The position numbers were made by a program, and so were the translations under genes. Below, piece by piece: positions 16,712-25,822 of a stretch of 64,000 nucleotides of DNA (positions are counted from its first letter, which is position 1; every line of letters begins with the position of its first letter). The stretch is from positions 51,810-115,809 of the forward strand of contig CAYYFQ010000004.1 of NCBI GenBank assembly GCA_964471475.1, given 5' to 3'. The stretch comes from JAJNBD01 sp964471475 (GTDB taxonomy: Bacteria > Pseudomonadota > Gammaproteobacteria > CAISUE01). The notes under the pieces are model-generated. The model was not told where the DNA came from, made no database searches, and was given only the letters and a program-made list of their open reading frames with translations.

Positions 16712-19700
16712 AGGCTTCTTCCATACGTCTGGTAGTACTACCGTGAAGGTGCTTTTTAAACAGGCAAGAAAATTTTGCTTCATTGGGAAGTGGCACCTGA
16801 GGAAGTGGTAATTGAGTCTGTAATGTACATTTCTGTGTATCACTCACAGGTAAACGATCTATCAGTTGTTCTATCTGAATATAATCACCGCTAGAGTGAA
16901 TAAGTGTCGGAAGGTAGGGTCGTAGTGCATTAAAGTAGACTATTTTTTGGAGGGTAGGTGCCGCGTCGATCAATGCAATATAGGTAGTGACATTGGGAAT
17001 CCATTGAGAAAGTTTCTCTTGAAAAATTTCGCAAAAAAACTCCATTAAAACATGACTGCTATTGGTGAGTTCTAAAGTAAATTGAGCGAACTGTATAGGA
17101 TCTTGAATAATCTCAGTAATGAGTTCTTTCATCGCAGAATACACTAACTTAACGTTTTCAACTTTTAGAGTCGATAAGAAGTGAATAAAATTTTTATAAC
17201 TATAGAATGTCTGATCGTTTTCTGTAAGCTCAATGGTAGGTTTAAATAGTTTGGTCAAACCAGTAGCATACTGAGCGAAAAATATACTAAACCAATTGTG
17301 GTCAGTGAAATTATTCACATAGTGGGCGAGTTCAGTAATAGCTTTTGTACGGTCGCGAGGTTGCACAAACAGTTGTGTAAAGCTTGTCGTCAATAACTGC
17401 TCACCTTTCGGTATGCGATCGATTGCTAAACGACACTCCAATTGTTGCCACACTGTAAGGCCAATGGAAAATTTTAAATTAGCATCCCTATGATTTAATC
17501 GATGTATGAGAAATTGACAGACGTGAGTGCTTTGCGCGGTAGTTAAGTGGCCATTTAAGAGTATTAATAATTGACTGACATTCTCAGCTGTCAGCATGTT
17601 TTTAAACCAATCGGCGCGCTGTTCGCAGGCTAAAATAATATCTTTCTCTGATTGTAAAGCCCAGAGTAATGCTATGTTTTCTTGGTGTTTTTTTGCGAGG
17701 TTTTTATAGGGAGCTAACTGTGATGCTACGCTTAAATTCTTGATGGGCGTGCTAGATAAATTTTTTAAGAGGCATTTCCATTCTTGAAGGGTGCCGAGTG
17801 TTTTATTCCATCGAAGAAACTCACAAAAAACTTCCAAATGGCCTGAGGAATGTTGGAGGATATAGCAAAAAAAATTAATTTTTTCTAAAGAAACTTTCGA
17901 GAGAGCCAGAGGATGTTTGCTATTTAATTTATATAAAAAATTGTTAAACTGATTAAAAGATAATAAGCTAACGAAAAATAATCGTATATCTTGTTGTTCA
18001 AAATAAGTAATAAAATTTTTGTAATGTACTTTAGTAAGTGGGAAAAAATAGTAACGATTTTTCACTATAAAATTTTTTAAAGCCGGATCGTTATGGATAA
18101 GGCGTGTAGTCAGTTTGTCAAAAAACACGATGAGAAGTTTTGCTTTTTCTTGGGCAATCAGTGCTGTTACGACAGTTATCGCGTCTTTGGAGTTTTGAAT
18201 TAATTTATCTATTTTGTTGGCAATTGCATCTTTTTCTTCTTCTGTTGGTGACCAGCGGTTATCATATGTTAATAATAATGTAGTGAGAGATTCTATACTT
18301 TTAATTTGTGCGAGTAGCAGCAAGAAAGCTTGGAAAGGTATCGGTTGGAAACTATCTTTGCCAGGAGGAGGATCCTCGAATGCTTTACAGCTTTCAGCAA
18401 ATTGCGTTGCTAAAGCACTCATTTCAAGAGTGCGTGCTTCAAAGCTTGGTAAAAAAAATTCAAACTCATTTGCTAATTGCGTAAGACTCATGAGCGGACG
18501 CATCAATTGCGTTTTGTGTTGAATGATTTGCTGGATGAGTATTAAGTAATGTGGAATATCTTTTATTTGAGTGGCTAATAAATAAAAAATACCATGAAAG
18601 ATGCTGGATACTTTCTGGCAGGCATCGAAGAGCTCTTGTAAATGTTTGCGTAACTCAAGTTTATCTTTTTTAAAGAAAAGCATTAATATATTTTTTGTTG
18701 TGCTTGCAGTGGGAAGTTCAGTGGGAAGACGATGAGCGTTTCTTAATGTTAATAAACGTGGAATATCTACGCCATTTAAAAGGTGTGCTCGTGTGCTGTG
18801 TTTTAAAAAATGCGCTACTTGTATGCGTAAGTGGTAATGGGTTTGATTAGTATCTCTTAATAAAATGGGAGAAGGTGCATGAACGATAGGCACATGGCTT
18901 GCTCGCTGTTGGAGACTTTTATCATTGGCGAAACGATTAAGCGATTCAGGTAAGTTAACAGTATAAAGTTGGGAAAATTTTAAATATTCAATCAAATGGA
19001 ATAAGGAAGGAGCATTGTGATGGTGCTTGCAAGCGCTCGCATAGTCCTGCTGTTCTTTTAAAGATAACGAGTCCCAAAAAGTTAGAAAATCTTCACCAAG
19101 TTTTTTGGCCGCTTGTTCTAGGAAAGCCAATATTTTTGAAGCGTCACTTTCGAATTCTGATGAATCTGCTGACGTCTTTAATAAGTTCATTATTTTTATG
19201 CGGCTGCTTTCGAGATCTATCGGTGGTTCCGTAGATTTTTTTCGTAGGTGTGTAATTAAATTAACTAAAGCATTTGCAAAATGATTTGTGGTAAGGTGGA
19301 GTGAGTATAATTGATCATATAAATGATGTAACGTTCTGGCTTCAGGGGAATGAGCAAATAGACGCTCTCGCTCATCTTCAGTGAGTGTTTTTGGAGAGCT
19401 ACTGCCATCGGCTAGTGGGGATGCGAAAATATTTTTTAGGCGATGTTGGTTTCCTACGGATAAGGTGCTAAGAATAGATACTGGAATAAGCGATGTGCCG
19501 TTAGAAGAGATAATACATCGTGTAAGAGGAATGCTATCTATAGTCACCCACCCAGAGGTGGTAAGCTCTTCACATTCGGTGGTCAAGGTAGGGATTAAGT
19601 ACCCATAGATAGGCCGTCTACCCGCATGAGGAGAAATTGTCGGTTGATACTGATGAAGTAATTTAGCAATTTGAATACAATAGCTCGTTAGCAACGAATC

Positions 19701-19976
19701 GTTAAAGTTCGCAGTATAAAAAAACTGGCTTCCTTGTAAAGGAGTGCCATTTAATAATTCTGAACACCGCTTCTGAAGATACGTGCAAAGCTCATTGAAT
19801 AATCGGGAGTCACTGTTTGTGAGTCTGAGAAGTGCACGTAACTCTAGATATGCTTTTTTTGCATAGAGTCTTAAGGCAGTAGTTAATTCATCATCTTCAT
19901 GGTGAATTTCGTGAGGGGCTAAGGTAGTACCCCATGCATTACATAAAGTGGTGATATCGTTAATAAGATGTGACAT
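16653..19976 (-). CDS. Large orphan protein (1107 residues), effector candidate
   Basis: I do not recognise any domain. The protein is mostly alpha-helical, rich in leucine, glutamine, threonine and histidine, with no signal peptide and no clear membrane segment. The interior (residues about 560-1050) has irregular helical-repeat character. The C-terminus is proline-rich (PLPQVPLPNEAKF, then HLPSPPDFSPPGHG). A central tract contains SPHAGRRPIYGYLIP near 150. Size, lack of homologues known to me and location beside a mobile element fit a type IV-secreted effector in a Legionellales-like genome, but that is inference. It converges on rfbB with a 59-base overlap. The start is the ATG of MSHLINDITTL. 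Confidence 0.8.
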   Translation of the reverse strand: MSHLINDITTLCNAWGTTLAPHEIHHEDDELTTALRLYAKKAYLELRALLRLTNSDSRLFNELCTYLQKRCSELLNGTPLQGSQFFYTANFNDSLLTSYCIQIAKLLHQYQPTISPHAGRRPIYGYLIPTLTTECEELTTSGWVTIDSIPLTRCIISSNGTSLIPVSILSTLSVGNQHRLKNIFASPLADGSSSPKTLTEDERERLFAHSPEARTLHHLYDQLYSLHLTTNHFANALVNLITHLRKKSTEPPIDLESSRIKIMNLLKTSADSSEFESDASKILAFLEQAAKKLGEDFLTFWDSLSLKEQQDYASACKHHHNAPSLFHLIEYLKFSQLYTVNLPESLNRFANDKSLQQRASHVPIVHAPSPILLRDTNQTHYHLRIQVAHFLKHSTRAHLLNGVDIPRLLTLRNAHRLPTELPTASTTKNILMLFFKKDKLELRKHLQELFDACQKVSSIFHGIFYLLATQIKDIPHYLILIQQIIQHKTQLMRPLMSLTQLANEFEFFLPSFEARTLEMSALATQFAESCKAFEDPPPGKDSFQPIPFQAFLLLLAQIKSIESLTTLLLTYDNRWSPTEEEKDAIANKIDKLIQNSKDAITVVTALIAQEKAKLLIVFFDKLTTRLIHNDPALKNFIVKNRYYFFPLTKVHYKNFITYFEQQDIRLFFVSLLSFNQFNNFLYKLNSKHPLALSKVSLEKINFFCYILQHSSGHLEVFCEFLRWNKTLGTLQEWKCLLKNLSSTPIKNLSVASQLAPYKNLAKKHQENIALLWALQSEKDIILACEQRADWFKNMLTAENVSQLLILLNGHLTTAQSTHVCQFLIHRLNHRDANLKFSIGLTVWQQLECRLAIDRIPKGEQLLTTSFTQLFVQPRDRTKAITELAHYVNNFTDHNWFSIFFAQYATGLTKLFKPTIELTENDQTFYSYKNFIHFLSTLKVENVKLVYSAMKELITEIIQDPIQFAQFTLELTNSSHVLMEFFCEIFQEKLSQWIPNVTTYIALIDAAPTLQKIVYFNALRPYLPTLIHSSGDYIQIEQLIDRLPVSDTQKCTLQTQLPLPQVPLPNEAKFSCLFKKHLHGSTTRRMEEAFTQGPHLPSPPDFSPPGHG

Positions 19977-20001
19977 TGTGATTTCCTTATGCTCATCTTA
20001 T

Positions 20002-20167
20002 GGGTACCTCTATAAATTGCTCTTTTGCGCGATATAGCCTTTAACATTTAGCTTCATACGGTGTTGCAAGTTCATTCGTCTTCGGCCATGTACGTCTATG
20101 TACACTCCCTCGACTCATTCACTTGCGCCTTGTCCTCGCACAAAACTTCTAATTTATAGAGGCACCC
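20002..20167. mobile_element. 166-bp palindromic MITE-like element with TTAT direct repeats
   Basis: The ends are 17-base inverted repeats with one mismatch (GGGTACCTCTATAAATT and the complement of GGGTGCCTCTATAAATT), with further imperfect pairing inside (TTTTGCGCGA / TTTTGTGCGA). TTAT flanks both sides (19998-20001 and 20168-20171), consistent with a 4-base target duplication. The inner 102 bases (20033-20134) also occur at about 47511-47774 with roughly three differences. It holds no gene. The remaining bases up to dapA show only AT-rich sequence. Confidence 0.8.
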
Positions 20168-20316
20168 TTATTGTTTATTTTTTTCAGAGCGTTGTCTGGA
20201 AATTATAGCATTAATTTTTTAAAAAAAACCTCTTTTGTTATATTTTTAAATTGTCGATCTTTTAAAATGTACACAAGTTAGTTACAATGAACCTTCTTGT
20301 ATGCCAGGAGCCTCTT

Positions 20317-21192
20317 ATGACCTTACTGCGTGGTTCAATTATTGCGGTAGTAACTCCCATGACCTCAAATGGAGAGATTGATTATGAAAGTTTCAGTGAA
20401 TTATTGCGTTGGCAATTGGTGGAAGGCTGTGATGGTATTGTGGTGGCTGGTTCTACCGGAGAATCTGCGACGTTAAGCCATGATGAGAAGCTCAAATTAT
20501 TTGCGTTTGCTTTATCGGAAGTTGATGGGGAAGTGCCTGTTATTGCCTCTACCGGAAGCAACGATACGCATGCCAGCATTGCTTTGACGCAGGCTGCTGC
20601 CAACCTTGGTATTGAAATGGTTTTATTGATATGTCCTTATTACAATAAACCCACGCAAAAAGGAATTTATGCGCATTTTCAAGCGATTGCAGGCGCTACC
20701 CCTAACGTACAACATATTTTATACAATAATCCTGCGCGCTGTGTGGTTAATATGGAGAATGAAACCATTGTTCAGTTATCTAAAATCCCGAATATTATGG
20801 GTTTAAAAGACTCCGGTACTACTAAAGAGCGCATTCGATTTTTACGCGCTGCGTGTGGCCCGCAATTTACTTTATATTCTGGTGATGATGATTTTACATT
20901 GGATTGCATTGCAAGCGGAGGAGATGGCGCCATTAGCATGGTGGCCAACGCACTGCCTTTGCAGATGCAAACCATGGTACAAATGGCGTTATCAGGAAGA
21001 TGGGAAGAAGCTAAAAAAATTAATGAACAATTTCAGGATTTGTTTCGCTGTCTTGCCGTTGAGCCGAACCCAATTCCAATTAAGGCTTTACTTTTTCATA
21101 TGGATAAAATTAGTAAAGCGATTCGTTTACCTCTTACTTGGTTGAGCGAGGAATATCGACAACCTTTGTTGGATGCGTTTGCAAAAATTTAA
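20317..21192 (+). CDS. dapA: 4-hydroxy-tetrahydrodipicolinate synthase
   Basis: This 291-residue TIM-barrel aldolase condenses pyruvate with aspartate semialdehyde in lysine/diaminopimelate synthesis. Visible are GSIIAVVTPM, the GSTGESATL loop, the catalytic tyrosine in ILYNNPAR and the Schiff-base lysine in IMGLKDSG. The start is set at MTLLRGS because CAGGAG lies just upstream; an ATG ten codons earlier has no binding site. It provides the DAP precursor for peptidoglycan. Confidence 0.95.
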   Translation: MTLLRGSIIAVVTPMTSNGEIDYESFSELLRWQLVEGCDGIVVAGSTGESATLSHDEKLKLFAFALSEVDGEVPVIASTGSNDTHASIALTQAAANLGIEMVLLICPYYNKPTQKGIYAHFQAIAGATPNVQHILYNNPARCVVNMENETIVQLSKIPNIMGLKDSGTTKERIRFLRAACGPQFTLYSGDDDFTLDCIASGGDGAISMVANALPLQMQTMVQMALSGRWEEAKKINEQFQDLFRCLAVEPNPIPIKALLFHMDKISKAIRLPLTWLSEEYRQPLLDAFAKI

Positions 21193-21232
21193 TGTTACAA
21201 TTTACGTTTTTAATTGATGAGGAGAGCCTAAT

Positions 21233-21850
21233 ATGTTTAAGAAATCGTTACTTGCTTTATTATTAACCGTAAGTGGCATGAGTGTAGCTTATGCTAGTGG
21301 CGCTTATGTCGGTTTAGGCGTTGGGGTAGACGCTTTGCATAATAAAGAAACGAGTTCTACCGCCACGTTAAATCCAGGAGGGGCGGCAGATTATGGTGCT
21401 TTTGGAGCCATGGGTTCTTTCTTCGCGGGCTTTAATATGAATTTTAATTCAAAAGTAAGTGTTGCAGTTCAACCATTTTTTAATGTGGACAGTACTCAAG
21501 CAAAAAATTCCAATACGTATATTCCTTCTTATTCTTTGACGTTGCGTAATAATTATGGGGTGCAAGTGTTGCCAGGTTACCGTGTGTTGCCTGATGTTAC
21601 TACGCATGCAATTTTAGGCTACACTCGTGGATCATTTCAGCATAAAGGTGGTACAAAATCTAATTTTAACTCGAATGGTTATCAATTAGGTCTGGGTGCC
21701 GATGGGGATGTGGCGAAAAATGTGGTAGTCAGAGGGGATGTCGTTTTTTCCCAATATCAAAGCAATACATTAACTGATACAGGGGTTACCTTTAAATCTC
21801 GTCCTTCAACAATGGATGCTATTTTATCTGTTGTTTACAGGTACGGGTAA
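21233..21850 (+). CDS. Outer-membrane beta-barrel protein (opacity/OmpA-like)
   Basis: This 205-residue protein has a signal peptide (MFKKSLLALLLTVSGMSVAYA) and about eight amphipathic strands alternating aromatic and small residues, ending in the outer-membrane signature VVYRYG with an aromatic near the C-terminus. It resembles small eight-stranded barrels of the opacity/OmpA-like group. No peptidoglycan-binding domain is attached. The ribosome site GAGGAGA precedes the ATG. Its function beyond a surface barrel cannot be read. Confidence 0.85.
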   Translation: MFKKSLLALLLTVSGMSVAYASGAYVGLGVGVDALHNKETSSTATLNPGGAADYGAFGAMGSFFAGFNMNFNSKVSVAVQPFFNVDSTQAKNSNTYIPSYSLTLRNNYGVQVLPGYRVLPDVTTHAILGYTRGSFQHKGGTKSNFNSNGYQLGLGADGDVAKNVVVRGDVVFSQYQSNTLTDTGVTFKSRPSTMDAILSVVYRYG

Positions 21851-21857
21851 ATCTAGC

Positions 21858-23180
21858 ATGGTTAGTATTTCTCAGGCAGAATATCGTGAACGGCGGCAAA
21901 AATTTTTAGCGCAACTACCTAAAGATTCTATTGCTATTTTACCAGCGAATCCAAATCAGCATAAAAGTGCGGATAACTATTATCCGTACTTTCCTAATAC
22001 CAATTTATATTATTTAACAGGTTATGATGAAGCGGACTGTGTAGCTGTTTTTTTGCCTGGGCGGAAAGAAGGCGAATATGTATTGTTTAACTTACCCAAA
22101 GATCGGAGTAAGGAAATTTGGGTGGGGTATCGTGTTGGTCAAGAAGGAGCCAAACAACATTTTGGTGTGGACCAAGCCTTTGCGATTGGCGAATTAATAA
22201 AAGTGTTACCGACTTTAATGGAAGGGCGAAAAATACTTTATTATGCGTTAGGACGCCACGCTGAATTTGATCCGGTAGTTCTTGATGCTTTAAACGTTGT
22301 TCGTGCTAAGGTTCGGGCAGGCGTGCAAGCACCCCAAGAAATCATCAATCTCGAAACTATCATTCATGAAATGCGCTTGATCAAAAGCCCATCAGAAATT
22401 GCAATCATGCGTCATGCTGCACAAGTGAGCGTGGGAGCTCATAAAGCTGCAATGAAAGCCGCAAGACATGGTATCGCAGAAAGAGCTATCGAGGCTGAGT
22501 TGATGTGTAAATTCATGCAAGGTGGTTGCCGAGAGTCGGCTTATCCTAATATTGTAGCTTCCGGGCCAAACGGTATTATTTTGCATTACACCATTAATCA
22601 TGATTATTTTAAAGATGGTGACTTAGTCTTGATTGATGCAGCCGGCGCTTATGAATATTATAGCTCAGATGTTACCAATACTTTTCCCATCAATGGTCGT
22701 TTTTCTTCTGAACAAAAAGCTATTTACGATATAGTACTTAAAGCACATGATGAAATATTAAAAATAGTGAAGCCAGGTTTATCTTGGAATGCTATGCAAG
22801 AGAAAGCCTATGAAGTGATGACGGAAGGTTTGATAGCGTTAGGGATACTGCAAGGCGACAAAGAAAAACTTTTAGCAGATCGCGCTTTATCCAAATTTTA
22901 TATGCACCATTCTGGGCACTGGTTAGGGTTGGATACGCATGATGCTGGTGAATATAAAATCAATAATGAATGGCGCCCGCTACAAGCTGGAATGGTGTTA
23001 ACCGTGGAGCCTGGCTTATATTTATCACGTGAAGTGCCTGGACTTGATAAAAAGTGGTGGGATATTGCTATTCGCATTGAAGATGATATTTTGGTGACGG
23101 AAACTGGTTACGACAATTTAAGTAAAGGGCTTCCAAGAACAACGGAAGAAATTGAAGCGTTTATGCAAAAAAGTGCTTAA
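21858..23180 (+). CDS. pepP: Xaa-Pro aminopeptidase PepP
   Basis: This M24 metallopeptidase of 440 residues (E. coli PepP has 441) removes N-terminal residues preceding proline. The N-terminal creatinase-like domain contains YYPYFPNTNLYYLTGYDE. The catalytic domain shows the dinuclear metal ligands in LIDAAGAYEYYSSDVTNTF (two aspartates), MHHSGHWLGLD (histidine), LTVEPGLYLS and IRIEDDILVTE (glutamates). The start is MVSISQAEYRE; an upstream in-frame start would overlap the barrel gene and add residues with no family counterpart. Its 3' end is six bases from a palindromic element. Confidence 0.95.
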   Translation: MVSISQAEYRERRQKFLAQLPKDSIAILPANPNQHKSADNYYPYFPNTNLYYLTGYDEADCVAVFLPGRKEGEYVLFNLPKDRSKEIWVGYRVGQEGAKQHFGVDQAFAIGELIKVLPTLMEGRKILYYALGRHAEFDPVVLDALNVVRAKVRAGVQAPQEIINLETIIHEMRLIKSPSEIAIMRHAAQVSVGAHKAAMKAARHGIAERAIEAELMCKFMQGGCRESAYPNIVASGPNGIILHYTINHDYFKDGDLVLIDAAGAYEYYSSDVTNTFPINGRFSSEQKAIYDIVLKAHDEILKIVKPGLSWNAMQEKAYEVMTEGLIALGILQGDKEKLLADRALSKFYMHHSGHWLGLDTHDAGEYKINNEWRPLQAGMVLTVEPGLYLSREVPGLDKKWWDIAIRIEDDILVTETGYDNLSKGLPRTTEEIEAFMQKSA

Positions 23181-23186
23181 TATAGT

Positions 23187-23358
23187 CTTTCAGATAAGTA
23201 TTCGCAGTAACTAGTCACCGGGCTTCTGTGAGGGATGATTTTTGAATTTGCGTCACCTCTGCCGCAATGGGGAGAGGCGATTCAGAGAAAATTTTTCTAC
23301 CTCACAGAAGCCCGGCGTCACAAGCTATATTCAGATTTTACGGATAATTATCTGAAAG
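23187..23358. repeat. 172-bp palindromic element overlapping the sufS 3' end
   Basis: The outer ends are CTTTCAGATAA and its exact complement (23187-23197, 23348-23358). Inside is a perfect 16-base inverted repeat CCGGGCTTCTGTGAGG (23218-23233 with 23300-23315). A related end sequence (CTTTTCAGATAATTATTCG) occurs near 43177. The last codons and the stop of sufS lie inside the right end. The inner hairpin could also act as a bidirectional terminator between the convergent pepP and suf genes, though no strong T-run is present. Confidence 0.7.
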
Positions 23359-24588
23359 AGTGTAGCTTGCGCTAAACATCTTCTGTGCGGCTTTAATCGC
23401 TTCAACTAAGATATCAATTTCTTCAAGAGTATTATAAAACGCAAACGAAGCTCGAGCGGTTGCTGGGACTTGGAAGAAGTTCATCAACGGCATGGCACAA
23501 TGGTGGCTCGCGCGAATGGCAACCCCATGGTGATCTAAAATGGTACCGATATCGTGAGGATGGACGTTATCTAACACAAAGGAAATAATGCTGGCTTGTT
23601 GCCGTGCTTCTCCAATCAAATTTAAGCCATTAATTGTTTTTAATTTTTCTTGAGCAGTTAACAAGAGTTGATGCTCGTAGTGCCTTAGTGCAGGCCAATC
23701 TAACTGAGATAAATAATCAATCGCAGTACCAAAGGCAATGACATCAGCAATGTTGGGAGTGCCTGCTTCAAATTTATGAGGGAGTGGCGCAAAAGTGGTT
23801 TTATCAAAACTTACCGTGCGGATCATATCTCCCCCTCCTTGGTAAGGAGGCATTTTTTCTAATAAATCTATTTTCCCATAGAGCACACCAACGCCTGTGG
23901 GCCCATAGCATTTATGGCTTGAAAAAGCGCAAAAATCACAATCAAGATCTTGGACATCAAAGCGTAGATGAGGAGCCGCTTGAGCGCAGTCTAAAAGCAC
24001 GGGAATATTTTTTTTATGTGCCATAGCAATTAAGGTTTTTGCCGGATTGATGGTGCCAATCGCATTCGAAATATAGGTAAAAGCAAATAGTTTTGTTTGC
24101 TTGGTGAGCAAAGAAGAGAGGGTGTCGAGGGCTAATTCACCTTGCTTATTGATAGGTACCACGCGAATTTTTGCGCCCGTTTGTTCTGCTACTAATTGCC
24201 AAGGGACAATATTGGCGTGATGCTCCATTTGTGTTACCAAAATTTCATCCCCCGGCTTTAATTGAGGACGCAAAAAAGATTGAGCAACGAGGTTAATACT
24301 TTCAGTAGTGCCTTTAGTGAAAATAATGGATTCCCGCTGAGGTGCATTGATGAAATTTTTAACTTTGTCGCGTGATTCTTCGAAAGCTTTTGTGGCACGC
24401 TCGCTCAATTCATATACACCTCGATGTACGTTGGCATTGTCGAAGCGATAAAATTCAGTGATCTTATCAATCACTACTTGAGGTTTTTGCGAAGTAGAAG
24501 CGGAGTCTAGATACACTAAGGGTTTACCGCTTGCTGTGATTTGAGCAAGTAGCGGGAAATCTTGACGTAATTTTTTAGGATCAAACAT
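23338..24588 (-). CDS. sufS: Cysteine desulfurase SufS
   Basis: This PLP enzyme of 416 residues mobilises sulfur from cysteine for Fe-S cluster assembly. The PLP lysine is in SSHKCYGPTGVGVLYG, and the catalytic cysteine loop is IRASHHCAMPLM near residue 365. The start MFDPKKLRQDF is preceded by GGAG at a 9-base spacing; a start eight codons earlier would lie inside sufD. It is the last gene of the suf operon. The C-terminal residues (TLSDNYP) and stop are encoded by the end of a palindromic element, so the natural C-terminus may have been replaced. Confidence 0.95.
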   Translation of the reverse strand: MFDPKKLRQDFPLLAQITASGKPLVYLDSASTSQKPQVVIDKITEFYRFDNANVHRGVYELSERATKAFEESRDKVKNFINAPQRESIIFTKGTTESINLVAQSFLRPQLKPGDEILVTQMEHHANIVPWQLVAEQTGAKIRVVPINKQGELALDTLSSLLTKQTKLFAFTYISNAIGTINPAKTLIAMAHKKNIPVLLDCAQAAPHLRFDVQDLDCDFCAFSSHKCYGPTGVGVLYGKIDLLEKMPPYQGGGDMIRTVSFDKTTFAPLPHKFEAGTPNIADVIAFGTAIDYLSQLDWPALRHYEHQLLLTAQEKLKTINGLNLIGEARQQASIISFVLDNVHPHDIGTILDHHGVAIRASHHCAMPLMNFFQVPATARASFAFYNTLEEIDILVEAIKAAQKMFSASYTLSDNYP

Positions 24589-24592
24589 GAAA

Positions 24593-25822
24593 TTATTCTC
24601 CGAATAACTCATTTACTGTTCTTTCATTTGCCAATGTTTTACTATTAAACACGTTTGATAAAAATGATGCAAGCAATAATTGCTTTGCAAAGTGTTCATT
24701 TAATCCGCGCGACATTAAATAAAATAAAGCTTCTTCATCAAGTGAGCCTACTGTAGCGCCATGCGAGCAAATGACATCATCAGCATAAATTTCTAATTCT
24801 GGCTTTGTATCAATTTCCACATGAGGATCAAGTAAAATAGTATCATTTTTTTGGCGTGCAACTGTTTTTTGTGCATAGGGGGCTACAAAAATTTTACCAT
24901 TAAAGACTGCTCTCGCATGATCTTGCAAAACCCCTTTAAAATATTGATGGCTGTGACAGTGATCAGCTTCGTGAAAGATACTGACATGATGATCAATATG
25001 CGATGTATTCTCTCCTTGATAAGTGCCTAATAGCTCCGTACTTCCATGAGGGCCTTGTAAGTAAGCATTTAATTCGTGACGAAACCATTGAGGTGTTGTG
25101 GTTTGACTAGCATGAAGAAAATGACTCTGCGCTTTTTGATTTAAATGATGATGAATATAGTAAAAACCATTAGGGTTCATTTTATGGACACTCAAAAGGT
25201 TGAGTTTTGCCCCGTAACTAAGTTCTGTCGAAATCATAAGATTTACTAAATTATTTTCACTCACGAGACTTTTTGTATCAAAAATAATTTGTGCATGCGC
25301 ATCTTCTGCAAGATGAAGCGCGAGCTTAAGGTGTTGTGCTTGGTTGGGTTTGGTATTTAAAAAAATAATGCGCAAGGTTTTATCTAAGCGTGTTTTTTTA
25401 GAGAATTTCAGAAGGATGCCACTTTGCCATAAGGCATGATTGAGTAGATTGAAAATGGAATCTTGAATGTGAGCTTGATAAAAGCGTTCCGGTAGCTCGT
25501 TGTGTTTGATAGCCTCTGTAAGAGGAGTCAGTTCCACAGAAAGTGGAAAATAGGAATGGTCGGGAGAAAAAAATCCATCTATAAAATAGAGTGTATATTC
25601 ATGGTCAAAAATAGGTACCTCGATGACAGCAGGAGTTTTGGCAATTAAAAAGTGCTTATCTTGCAAAACTCGTGTAGAAGTATACTTCCAGCTCTCGTGT
25701 TTAATAGTTGGCCAGCCTTGTTGAATAGCTTGTTCTAAAGCTTGCTCTCGATTTTTTTTGTCCATTTCATGATGATGCCATTGCGAAAATTGCTTGGCAA
25801 ATTCAACTAAAGCTTGACTCAT
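24593..25822 (-). CDS. sufD: Fe-S cluster scaffold component SufD
   Basis: This 409-residue protein is of the SufB/SufD family. It contains HHHLNQKAQSHFLH, the histidine-rich NTSHIDHHVSIFHE region, AVFNGKIFVAPYAQKT and the C-terminal signature CSHGATVGSLDEEALFYLMSRG. SufD pairs with SufB and the ATPase SufC as the SufBC2D scaffold. Its ATG overlaps the sufC stop by four bases (ATGA), and sufS follows directly. The histidine near the C-terminus (CSHG) matches the residue used at the SufB-SufD interface. Confidence 0.95.
   Translation of the reverse strand: MSQALVEFAKQFSQWHHHEMDKKNREQALEQAIQQGWPTIKHESWKYTSTRVLQDKHFLIAKTPAVIEVPIFDHEYTLYFIDGFFSPDHSYFPLSVELTPLTEAIKHNELPERFYQAHIQDSIFNLLNHALWQSGILLKFSKKTRLDKTLRIIFLNTKPNQAQHLKLALHLAEDAHAQIIFDTKSLVSENNLVNLMISTELSYGAKLNLLSVHKMNPNGFYYIHHHLNQKAQSHFLHASQTTTPQWFRHELNAYLQGPHGSTELLGTYQGENTSHIDHHVSIFHEADHCHSHQYFKGVLQDHARAVFNGKIFVAPYAQKTVARQKNDTILLDPHVEIDTKPELEIYADDVICSHGATVGSLDEEALFYLMSRGLNEHFAKQLLLASFLSNVFNSKTLANERTVNELFGE

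Noticed and set aside
21816..21857. Upstream in-frame start for pepP
   Set aside because: It would overlap the outer-membrane barrel gene by 35 bases and add residues absent from PepP; the later ATG gives the family length.
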